From Pelagibacteraceae bacterium (GTDB lineage: Bacteria > Pseudomonadota > Alphaproteobacteria > HIMB59 > GCA-002718135), in assembly GCA_002717485.1 (NCBI GenBank), contig PBDW01000007.1, forward strand, positions 124,001-188,000: DNA of 64,000 nucleotides, given 5' to 3'. The notes beneath the pieces are model-generated. The model was given only the letters and a program-made list of their open reading frames with translations, was not told where the DNA came from and ran no database searches. Positions 37,999 to 45,027 of this stretch are shown one piece after another (the stretch's first letter is position 1; every line of letters begins with the position of its first letter). The translations under genes were made by a program, and so were the position numbers.

Positions 37999-38887
37999 TT
38001 ATTCAGCATATATATTCTTAATTTTTGCAACTTTATTATGGGGAGGTAATATTATTGGAGCAAAAATTGCAAGTAATGTTTCGTTAGAGCCTATTAAATT
38101 AAGTTTTTTTAGAAATTTAGTAGTCTTATTTATATTATTTCCATTTGTATTTAATAATTTAAATAATATTTATTCTGTTTTTATAAAAAACTGGAAGATA
38201 ATTATTTTTTTCTCAATATTAAGTGTTTCAATATTCAACACTTTTATGAATACTGCACTAACAACATCTTCAGTTATTAGTTCTTCATTAATGCCTTCTT
38301 TTGCACCATCGTTAATTATATTATTTTCTTTAATTTTATATAAATCTAAAATTTCAACCTTTCAGTTTATAGGTGTTATTATTTCTTTTATTGGTTTTTT
38401 ATGCGTTATTATTAGAGGGGATTTGATTAATTTAAGTAAATTTAATTTTGTTTCCGGTGATATTTGGATGTTAGGTTGCGTTAGTTGCTGGGCTTTATAT
38501 TCATCTATGGTAAGAAATATTCCCAAAGAATTAGATAACATTAGTTTTTTATTTTTAATTTTTTTTATAGGAAACATCTTTGTTACACCTTTTTATGTTG
38601 TAGAATCTATTAATAATTTGAACTTTTTTGTTAATGAAAAATATGGATGGTTTTTAGTTTTTTATGTAGGTATTGGACCGGCGCTAATCTCATATTTATT
38701 ATGGATTAAATCTATTAAAATTATTGGAGCAAATAAATCTGGATTGTTTTTAAACTTAATTCCTATATTCAGTAGTATAATTTCTATTATTTTTTTAAAA
38801 GAAAAATTGGAAATCTATCATATAATCGGTGCTTTATTAATTTTTAGTGGTATTTATTTAGTTATTAGAAAAAAAGAAAATGAATAA
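37982..38887 (+). CDS. EamA/DMT-family transporter
   Basis: A 301-residue integral membrane protein with about ten hydrophobic helices arranged as two EamA repeats: FLIFATLLWGGNIIGAK opens the first and GDIWMLGCVSCWALYS the second. It ends with the usual LKEKLEIYHIIGALLIFSGIYLVI. Family members export amino acids or metabolites; the substrate is not predictable. It overlaps the oxidoreductase upstream and msrB downstream, so it is co-transcribed with both. Confidence 0.9.
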   Translation: MKISNNYSAYIFLIFATLLWGGNIIGAKIASNVSLEPIKLSFFRNLVVLFILFPFVFNNLNNIYSVFIKNWKIIIFFSILSVSIFNTFMNTALTTSSVISSSLMPSFAPSLIILFSLILYKSKISTFQFIGVIISFIGFLCVIIRGDLINLSKFNFVSGDIWMLGCVSCWALYSSMVRNIPKELDNISFLFLIFFIGNIFVTPFYVVESINNLNFFVNEKYGWFLVFYVGIGPALISYLLWIKSIKIIGANKSGLFLNLIPIFSSIISIIFLKEKLEIYHIIGALLIFSGIYLVIRKKENE

Positions 38888-39278
38888 AATAAAAAAATCA
38901 AATGATGAATGGAAAGCCTTACTTGATGAAAAAACATTTAATATTACAAGACAATCTGCTACAGAATCTCCATTTACTGGCAAATACCTTAATGAAAAAT
39001 CTAAAGGATTATATAACTGCGTTTGTTGTGGAAATGAATTATTTTCAAGTAATACGAAATTTGAATCCGGAACTGGATGGCCAAGTTTTTTTGAACCAAT
39101 AAAAAAAGACAATGTTACTGAAAAAATCGATCACTCTCACAATATGAAACGTATTGAAATAATTTGTACTAAATGTGATGCTCATTTAGGCCATCTTTTT
39201 AATGACGGACCTAAACCTACCGGATTAAGATATTGTCTAAATTCCGCTTCATTAATTTTTAAAAAAAATGATGAATAA
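38880..39278 (+). CDS. msrB: Peptide-methionine (R)-S-oxide reductase MsrB
   Basis: Repairs oxidised methionine in proteins. The 132-residue protein has both zinc CxxC pairs (Cys47/Cys50 and Cys96/Cys99), FESGTGWPSFFEPI, and the catalytic cysteine Cys119 in GLRYCLNSASL. There is no signal peptide, so it should be cytoplasmic. It overlaps the transporter genes on both sides (8 bp and 11 bp). Confidence 0.97.
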   Translation: MNKIKKSNDEWKALLDEKTFNITRQSATESPFTGKYLNEKSKGLYNCVCCGNELFSSNTKFESGTGWPSFFEPIKKDNVTEKIDHSHNMKRIEIICTKCDAHLGHLFNDGPKPTGLRYCLNSASLIFKKNDE

Positions 39279-40458
39279 TAGTTCATTGGCACTTACATTT
39301 ACATCTATAGGTCACGCATTAATGCATATGTTCGCAGCGTTTTATTTTGTTATAGTTTTAGCAATAGAAGATGAATGGAACGTATCATATGATGAATTAA
39401 TTAGATTATGGACAATAGGAGCACTATTAGTTGGTTTAGGATCTATTCCAGCAGGTTGGTTTAGTGACAGATGGAGTAGGGCAGGTATGATGATTATTAT
39501 GTTTATAGGTCTTGGTTTTTCTTCTATTCTTTGTGGCTTAAGTGAAAATAAAACAGTCTTATTTATTGGCTTAACTTTACTTGGATTATTTTGTTCTATT
39601 TATCATCCAGTTGCAATTTCTTGGGTAGTAAATTTATCAAAAAAAACTGGGAGAGCACTAGGAGTTAATGGAATATTTGGAGGCTTTGGAGTTGGGTTTG
39701 GTGCGTTATTTGCAGGTTTTTTAATCGATAAATATAACTGGCAAACAGCATTTATAGTGCCTGGAATAATATCAATTATTGTTGGTTTTTTATTGATTAT
39801 TGCAATTTTATTTAAATATATTTCAATCAAAAATATATCAATAAAAAAATCTAATGAATCATCTTACTCGAGACAAAATTTATTACTTATTGCTTTGATT
39901 ATGCTTTTTGCAATATTCGCTCTTGGTTTAACATTTCAAATCTTACAAACTTCTGCACCAAAGGTTATTGATTTACGTTTAAAAGAATTTAATATTACTA
40001 AAATGGGTGTTGGTTTATCGGTTGCTTTTATTTATGGTTTCACAGGAATCACAACTCTTATTGGTGGAATAATGGCAGACCGTTTTCCATTAAAAAAAAT
40101 CTATGTTATAGGAATTATAGCACAAGCTCCCTGTTTTTATCTAATTGCAACATATACAGGTGTTCCTCTAATAATAGTTTGTTTTTTAGCAGTAATGTTT
40201 AATTCAGGGATCTTAGCATCAGAGAATATGTTATTGGCAAAATTTACACCTCAAAAACATCATGGAACAATTTACGGTCTTAAGTTTGTTTTAGCATTCG
40301 GAGCTGGACCAATAGCAGTCTACTATGTTTCAAAAGTCTATGAATTTACTCAGGAATTTTTTATATCTTTTATTTCCTGCGCAATCATTGCATTAATTAG
40401 TGCAATTTTTGCATTTTTTCTTCCAATTAAGGAAAAAACTCTCAATAATAATATATGA
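39268..40458 (+). CDS. MFS transporter
   Basis: A 396-residue major-facilitator protein with about twelve hydrophobic helices. The loop motif after helix 2 is recognisable in SIPAGWFSDRWSRAGM, and its counterpart in the second half is GGIMADRFPLKKI. The His-rich opening helix region (TSIGHALMHMFAAFYF) is typical of a fosmidomycin-resistance-like subgroup. The substrate is unknown. Two consecutive ATGs at 39268 and 39271 are both possible starts. Confidence 0.88.
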   Translation: MMNNSSLALTFTSIGHALMHMFAAFYFVIVLAIEDEWNVSYDELIRLWTIGALLVGLGSIPAGWFSDRWSRAGMMIIMFIGLGFSSILCGLSENKTVLFIGLTLLGLFCSIYHPVAISWVVNLSKKTGRALGVNGIFGGFGVGFGALFAGFLIDKYNWQTAFIVPGIISIIVGFLLIIAILFKYISIKNISIKKSNESSYSRQNLLLIALIMLFAIFALGLTFQILQTSAPKVIDLRLKEFNITKMGVGLSVAFIYGFTGITTLIGGIMADRFPLKKIYVIGIIAQAPCFYLIATYTGVPLIIVCFLAVMFNSGILASENMLLAKFTPQKHHGTIYGLKFVLAFGAGPIAVYYVSKVYEFTQEFFISFISCAIIALISAIFAFFLPIKEKTLNNNI

Positions 40459-40516
40459 ATAAAATACTTATTATCTTTATTATCTTTTTCTATTCAACTA
40501 AAAAGTCTTTATTAGT

Positions 40517-40534
40517 AAATTAAAACATTAATTT
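40517..40534. terminator. AT-only hairpin between convergent genes
   Basis: AAATTAA (40517-40523) and TTAATTT (40528-40534) form a perfect 7-bp stem with a 4-base loop between the convergent MFS gene and the 75-residue gene, followed rightward by a T-rich stretch. It could act as a weak two-way terminator. The all-AT stem in AT-rich DNA makes a chance origin quite possible. Confidence 0.25.
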
Positions 40535-40755
40535 GGATTTTCTTTTAGATAATTAATATATGATATAACTTCTTTTAATTTATCATCTGGAATATCTTTA
40601 TACGTCATTTGAAATTTATTTTTGATCTCTAGCGCTATATGAGCATAAGGATTCCTTCCTTTTGGATGATTCGGACTATCAGGCAATTTACCTTTTAAAA
40701 AATCTCCTGTTTCTAGAATTAATGACCATATTTTTTTTGCATTTTCTGGAGTCAT
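40528..40755 (-). CDS. Small conserved-looking protein of unknown function, 75 aa
   Basis: A soluble, mostly helical 75-residue protein with no recognised domain. It opens MTPENAKKIWSLILETGDFL and has a Pro/Asn-rich turn (LPDSPNHPKGRNPYAH) followed by a helical end (DIPDDKLKEVISYINYL). The balanced amino acid composition, Trp and clustered prolines look like a real protein rather than a chance AT-rich frame. The start codon directly abuts the stop of the EamA transporter upstream on the same strand, so it is probably translated from the same mRNA. Confidence 0.7.
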   Translation of the reverse strand: MTPENAKKIWSLILETGDFLKGKLPDSPNHPKGRNPYAHIALEIKNKFQMTYKDIPDDKLKEVISYINYLKENPN

Positions 40756-41649
40756 TTAATTAACGAAGATTAATCCAGCACCCAGAATTGCAATAAAAGA
40801 ACCTATCCATGCGCCTAATACTGGCACTTTTTTTGTTAAAAACCAAATTAAAAATAGTATCATTATTGGGCTTGTTGACGATAATGTTGCAACAATCCCC
40901 GCATCCCCCTTTTTTAACGCAATAAGCAGCAAACTCATTCCTAAAGCCATACCCAAAAAACCACTTATTATTGTTTTAATTATTATGTTGAAATTAATTT
41001 TAGTTTTATCTCTAAATATTTCATAATCAAAAAAGTAAGTTACTGATAGAGCGAAAGCAGATATACCAGTTCTAATAGCAGCTGAAGCAATTGGATCAGC
41101 ACCTTCATCTAAAACAGGTTTCATGATAATTATTCCTATCGCTTGGCATAATGCAGCCAAAATGCCTAAAACAATTCCTATATTAATTGATCCTTCTATC
41201 TTTTCCCATCTATGTTTATTAGTTTTACTTGACCCATAAATAATAGCTATAATTACTCCTATAAATACAAACATACATCCAGCAATTTCAGCAATTGACA
41301 TATTTTGTTGAAGGAAAAATATATTTAAAATTACAGTAAAAGGAGCCGCTAAAGCAAATAGTATATTATTTCTTCTTGGTCCAATTGTTTTTAAAGCTAT
41401 AAATAAAAGAGTGTCACCCAAAAAAACACCAATAAATCCAGAAATAATTATTGGCATTAATAAATCATTATTAATAGTGCTCCAGGTGCTATTTAGAGAT
41501 GAGTAAAGAACTAGCATCATTGTAACTATGATTAGCCTAATTCTGTTAAACGAGATTCCTCCTAGAGCTCTCGCAATATCAACAGAGATAAGAGAAGCCA
41601 ACGCCCACGAAAATGCTGCCGCTAAGGCTAGTGAATATGATAAAATCAT
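40756..41649 (-). CDS. EamA/DMT-family transporter
   Basis: A 297-residue ten-helix membrane protein with two EamA repeats. The first begins ALAAAFSWALASLISVDIARAL and the second near residue 155 (GIVLGILAALCQAIGIIIMKPVL). FLGMALGMSLLLIALKKG and ATLSSTSPIMILFLIWFL are typical of the second half. Substrate unknown; amino acid or metabolite export is common for the family. It is followed without a gap by the 75-residue gene. Confidence 0.9.
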   Translation of the reverse strand: MILSYSLALAAAFSWALASLISVDIARALGGISFNRIRLIIVTMMLVLYSSLNSTWSTINNDLLMPIIISGFIGVFLGDTLLFIALKTIGPRRNNILFALAAPFTVILNIFFLQQNMSIAEIAGCMFVFIGVIIAIIYGSSKTNKHRWEKIEGSINIGIVLGILAALCQAIGIIIMKPVLDEGADPIASAAIRTGISAFALSVTYFFDYEIFRDKTKINFNIIIKTIISGFLGMALGMSLLLIALKKGDAGIVATLSSTSPIMILFLIWFLTKKVPVLGAWIGSFIAILGAGLIFVN

Positions 41650-41663
41650 AAGTTATCAAATAA

Positions 41664-41840
41664 TTAAAATAGCGAGGTAATAAACTCAAAAGGAGCAATG
41701 AGTATATCCCCTAATGGTGACGATTTTATTAGCCCAATATATCTTAGAATTCCATAAATTATTAATATCCACACATAAACACCAAATATGTAGTTTAAAT
41801 ATCTAATTAAATTCTTAAATTTTTGATAATAAAATGTCAT
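41664..41840 (-). CDS. Small membrane protein, 58 aa
   Basis: A short frame in what otherwise looks like an empty ~200-bp gap. It begins MTFYYQKFKNLIRYLN, has one hydrophobic helix at about residues 17-35 (YIFGVYVWILIIYGILRYIG) and ends with an amphipathic stretch (SSPLGDILIAPFEFITSLF). Basic residues before the helix and the Gly/Pro pattern look protein-like. It starts 9 bp from the divergent alkA-like gene and lies just upstream of the EamA gene on the same strand. No family is recognised with confidence; YggT-like or DUF6460-like small membrane proteins are possible relatives. Confidence 0.6.
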   Translation of the reverse strand: MTFYYQKFKNLIRYLNYIFGVYVWILIIYGILRYIGLIKSSPLGDILIAPFEFITSLF

Positions 41841-41849
41841 AAAATCTCC

Positions 41850-42476
41850 ATGTTATATAAAAAGCCACCTTATTGGAATAAAGCAATTAAACATCTTAAA
41901 CATAAAGACAAGATTCTGGCAAAAATAATCAATGCACATAAAGGTGGGTATTTAATTATTAAAAAGGGTTACTTTATAAGCTTAATAAGAGCTATTATTG
42001 GACAGCAAATATCTGTTAAAGCAGCTCAGTCAATATGGATTAAATTTAATAAAAAATATAAAACTATTACACCAGAAATTATTGTTAAAGAAAATATCAA
42101 AAATTTAAAAAAAATTGGATTATCAAAACAAAAAGCTACATATATAAAAAATATAGGAAATTATTTTATTAAAAATAAAAAAAGAATTAAACGTTGGTCG
42201 AAACTTAAAGATAATGAAATCATTGACGATCTTACTTCAATTAAAGGAGTAGGTATTTGGACTGCAGAAATGTTCTTAATATTTAGTCTCGGAAGATCTA
42301 ATGTTTTGCCCTTAAAAGATCTTGGATTATTAAAATCTATATCAATTAATTATAATAAAAAAATGCCTCCAAAAGAATACTTTCTAAAAAAATTAAAAAA
42401 TGATTGGGATCCTTGGTGTTCAGTTGCAACTTGGTTTTTATGGAGAAGTATAGATCCAGTACCTGTTAATTATTAA
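41850..42476 (+). CDS. DNA-3-methyladenine glycosylase II (AlkA/HhH-GPD family)
   Basis: Base-excision repair of alkylated bases. From the ATG at 41850 it has 208 residues with ISLIRAIIGQQISVKAAQSI, the helix-hairpin-helix LTSIKGVGIWTAEMFLIF, and the catalytic Asp in VLPLKDLGLLKS. It lacks the extra N-terminal domain of E. coli AlkA and resembles the shorter bacterial and yeast MAG forms. The longer frame from a TTG at 41823 would overlap the divergent small gene and is not preferred. It converges on puuD with an 11-bp overlap. Confidence 0.9.
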   Translation: MLYKKPPYWNKAIKHLKHKDKILAKIINAHKGGYLIIKKGYFISLIRAIIGQQISVKAAQSIWIKFNKKYKTITPEIIVKENIKNLKKIGLSKQKATYIKNIGNYFIKNKKRIKRWSKLKDNEIIDDLTSIKGVGIWTAEMFLIFSLGRSNVLPLKDLGLLKSISINYNKKMPPKEYFLKKLKNDWDPWCSVATWFLWRSIDPVPVNY

Positions 42477-43686
42477 TTTCTTTTCCTTGTTTTATCCAAT
42501 TTAAAATAATATTTCTTTCCGTCTCTGTTATACCAGTAATGTTACCGGGTGGCATAATATCCGAGTCAATTGATTGAGTTTTTATTTTATTAATATTTTT
42601 TAAAATATCATCAGAAGTTTCTAATATCAATCCAAGTGGAGGTTCTTCAAAACCTTCAAATGTTGGATTTTTTGAATGGCAAACACCACACCTATATTTT
42701 ATAATATTTTGAACCTCAATAAACGATATTTTTTCATTAGATTGATTTAACGTATTTTTATCTGATATTATTTTTGGCAATGAAGTATAAAAAATCATTA
42801 TTATCATTCCAAAGGCAGCTACGGGAAGTATCCAAGGTTTATATTGTTTTTTATTCCTCAAATTAAAATAATGTCTAACTAATGCTCCAATAATTGAAAT
42901 TGCTGCTAAGACAATCCAATTATATTTGTGGCCGTATGTAAATGGATAGTGAGAGCTGATCATAATAAAAAGCACAGGAAGTGTCATATAATTATTATGA
43001 ATCGAACGAGTTTTTGCGCTTATGCCCTGACTTAAATCAGGAACTTTGTTGTTGAGAGCAGCATTAACCATATTTTTTTGTGATGGTATGATTACTCTGA
43101 ATACATTCGCAGCCATTATTGTTCCTAAAGATGCTCCTACATGAATATATGCCGCGCGTGATCCAAATATTTTAGTTAAACTAAATGCAAGTATAATAGA
43201 AATTATAAAGCACAGAATTGTAAATATTGCGGTATTATTAATAAGTTTAGACTTGCATAAAAAATCATATAAAAACCATGAACCAAAAAGAAATATTAAT
43301 GAAATTAAAATTGAATTCATAGGTGATATATCATTAACATTCTTGTCAATCATTAAACTTTCAGCATTAAAATAATAAACAATAACTAGTAATGTAAAGC
43401 CGCTTATCCAGGTAGTGTATGCCTCCCACTTAAACCAATGTAATTCTTTTGGGAATTCTTTTGGAGGTCCTTTTAATTTGTTGATGTTATAAAAGCCGCC
43501 AGAATGAACCGACCATAATTCACCCTCAATTCCATCTTTATCTATTTCTCTATCAAGTCTGCTATCTAGCCAGTTGAAATAAAATGAAGTCCCAATCCAA
43601 GCAATTCCTACAATAATATGTATCCACCTTACTATTAGATCAAGCCAATCAATTAAGTATGGTGTAAATGATATTAATAGATCCAT
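42466..43686 (-). CDS. puuD: Membrane-bound urate hydroxylase PuuD with cytochrome c domain
   Basis: Oxidises urate to 5-hydroxyisourate at the inner membrane, passing electrons to a c-type heme instead of making peroxide as soluble uricase does. The 406-residue protein has about eight membrane helices (IIVGIAWIGTSFYFNWLDSR and the LKGPPKEFPKELHWFKWEAY block are typical), then a C-terminal periplasmic cytochrome c domain with CGVCH at about 332-336 and a candidate Met ligand in SDIMPPGNITGITE. It is the last gene of the leftward purine operon and shares one base with the guanine deaminase stop. Confidence 0.93.
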   Translation of the reverse strand: MDLLISFTPYLIDWLDLIVRWIHIIVGIAWIGTSFYFNWLDSRLDREIDKDGIEGELWSVHSGGFYNINKLKGPPKEFPKELHWFKWEAYTTWISGFTLLVIVYYFNAESLMIDKNVNDISPMNSILISLIFLFGSWFLYDFLCKSKLINNTAIFTILCFIISIILAFSLTKIFGSRAAYIHVGASLGTIMAANVFRVIIPSQKNMVNAALNNKVPDLSQGISAKTRSIHNNYMTLPVLFIMISSHYPFTYGHKYNWIVLAAISIIGALVRHYFNLRNKKQYKPWILPVAAFGMIIMIFYTSLPKIISDKNTLNQSNEKISFIEVQNIIKYRCGVCHSKNPTFEGFEEPPLGLILETSDDILKNINKIKTQSIDSDIMPPGNITGITETERNIILNWIKQGKEINN

Positions 43687-44159
43687 TAGTATTTTATCTT
43701 ATCGATTTTTTTATCCCATAGAGAAAAAGCTTCTTTTGATTCATTTTTCATTTTCTGTTTTAAAGGAATTTTTCTATAGTTAAAATTTTTTGAAAACTCT
43801 TCATAAATAAAATTATCATCAAAACCAATTTGTGCAGCATCAATTCTACTATTGCCGTAATATACTATATCAATGTGAGACCAATATATAGCGCTTAAGC
43901 ACATTGGACATGGTTCGCAACTTGTATAAAGTTCAGTCCCATCAAGATTAAATTTCTTTAATTTTTTACATGCTTTTCTAATTGCAACGATCTCACCATG
44001 TGCAGTAGGATCATTTTTTAGAGTTACCATATTTGAACCTTCTGAAATAATTTTATTATTCTTGACTATAACAGAACCGAATGGACCACCTCCATTTTCA
44101 ACACTGTTAATTGACAGCTGAATTGCTCTATTCATAAAAATACTTGAAAATTTATCCAT
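43686..44159 (-). CDS. guaD: Guanine deaminase (CDA-fold)
   Basis: Converts guanine to xanthine, the entry to the oxidation pathway. This 157-residue cytidine-deaminase-fold enzyme has its zinc site in DPTAHGEIVAIRKA (His and catalytic Glu) and TSCEPCPMCLSAIYWS (two Cys). The C-terminal half (DIVYYGNSRIDAAQIGFDDNFIYEE) matches Bacillus-type guanine deaminase rather than the tRNA adenosine deaminase TadA, and the setting between xdhC and puuD supports that. It overlaps xdhC by 8 bp. Confidence 0.9.
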   Translation of the reverse strand: MDKFSSIFMNRAIQLSINSVENGGGPFGSVIVKNNKIISEGSNMVTLKNDPTAHGEIVAIRKACKKLKKFNLDGTELYTSCEPCPMCLSAIYWSHIDIVYYGNSRIDAAQIGFDDNFIYEEFSKNFNYRKIPLKQKMKNESKEAFSLWDKKIDKIKY

Positions 44160-45027
44160 TTTTAGATCCTTTAATAAGTCTTAAATGTTTATATTTATTT
44201 TCTAATGATGACTTAAATTCTAATAATCTTGCAATAATTGATATTGCAATTATATCAGGTTCCTTACCCTTAATGCCTGTTATTCCAATTGGACATTCAA
44301 TTTTGTTAATTAAATTTTTATTAAGGCCCATTTCTTGAAGTTTTTTAGTAAAACGAATTTTTTTTGTTTTAGATCCTATTAAGCCAATATAGGAGAAATC
44401 TTTCATTTTTAATAAGCTATAACAAATAGAAAGATCAATTTTATGACTATGTGTCATAATTAAGCAATATGATTCAGAAGGAATATTTTTTATAATTAAT
44501 TTAGGTTCTTTTGCTAAAATACTCGTAACAAAATTGTAATTTATTTCTGAAATTATTTTTTGTCTGGAATCAATCACAAAAACATTAAACCCTGTACCAT
44601 CAAGTTTTTCAATTATAGCTTTTGAAATATGTCCAGCGCCAAAAATATACAAGTTTTTATTATTTTCAATTAATTCTTCTTTTAATTTATTTTTATTCAT
44701 TAATTGTTTTCCATTGGAAAATTTAATCAATTTAACCTTTACATAGCCTCCACAACATTGCCCCAAACTGGGACCTAAGGGAAATTCAAGAATCTTATTT
44801 ATCTCATTTTTTTCACTTAACATTTTTTTAGCTTCTTTTATTGTTCTATATTCTAATTCTCCTCCGCCTATTGTTCCAAATTGACCATTTTTATATATAC
44901 ACATATTTGTGTCTTTTTCTCTAGGTGACGAACCTTTTACATCAATCAATTTTATTAATATTATCTTTGATGAGATTTTTTCAATTAAATTAAAATCTTG
45001 TATTTTCATTAAATTCCTTAATTTCAT
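44152..45027 (-). CDS. xdhC: Xanthine dehydrogenase accessory protein XdhC
   Basis: Matures xanthine dehydrogenase by binding molybdenum cofactor and promoting its sulfuration. The 291-residue protein has an N-terminal XdhC domain (KLIDVKGSSPREKDTNM, GQFGTIGGGELEYRTI) and a C-terminal Rossmann domain (LYIFGAGHISKAI, MTHSHKIDLSI, YIGLIGSKTKK). A second ATG at 45009 (MKIQDFN) would shorten the overlap with xdhB from 38 to 20 bp and may be the true start. Confidence 0.93.
   Translation of the reverse strand: MKLRNLMKIQDFNLIEKISSKIILIKLIDVKGSSPREKDTNMCIYKNGQFGTIGGGELEYRTIKEAKKMLSEKNEINKILEFPLGPSLGQCCGGYVKVKLIKFSNGKQLMNKNKLKEELIENNKNLYIFGAGHISKAIIEKLDGTGFNVFVIDSRQKIISEINYNFVTSILAKEPKLIIKNIPSESYCLIMTHSHKIDLSICYSLLKMKDFSYIGLIGSKTKKIRFTKKLQEMGLNKNLINKIECPIGITGIKGKEPDIIAISIIARLLEFKSSLENKYKHLRLIKGSKNG

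Noticed and set aside
40455-40523. 22-codon frame beginning MNKILIIFIIFF, with an ATGA overlap with the MFS gene end
   Set aside because: It is very short, made mostly of codons expected from AT-rich DNA, and ends inside an AT hairpin. The overlap is the only support, so I do not list it as a gene.
43686-44159. Reading the CDA-fold gene as tRNA adenosine deaminase TadA
   Set aside because: The C-terminal half and the xanthine dehydrogenase setting fit guanine deaminase better.
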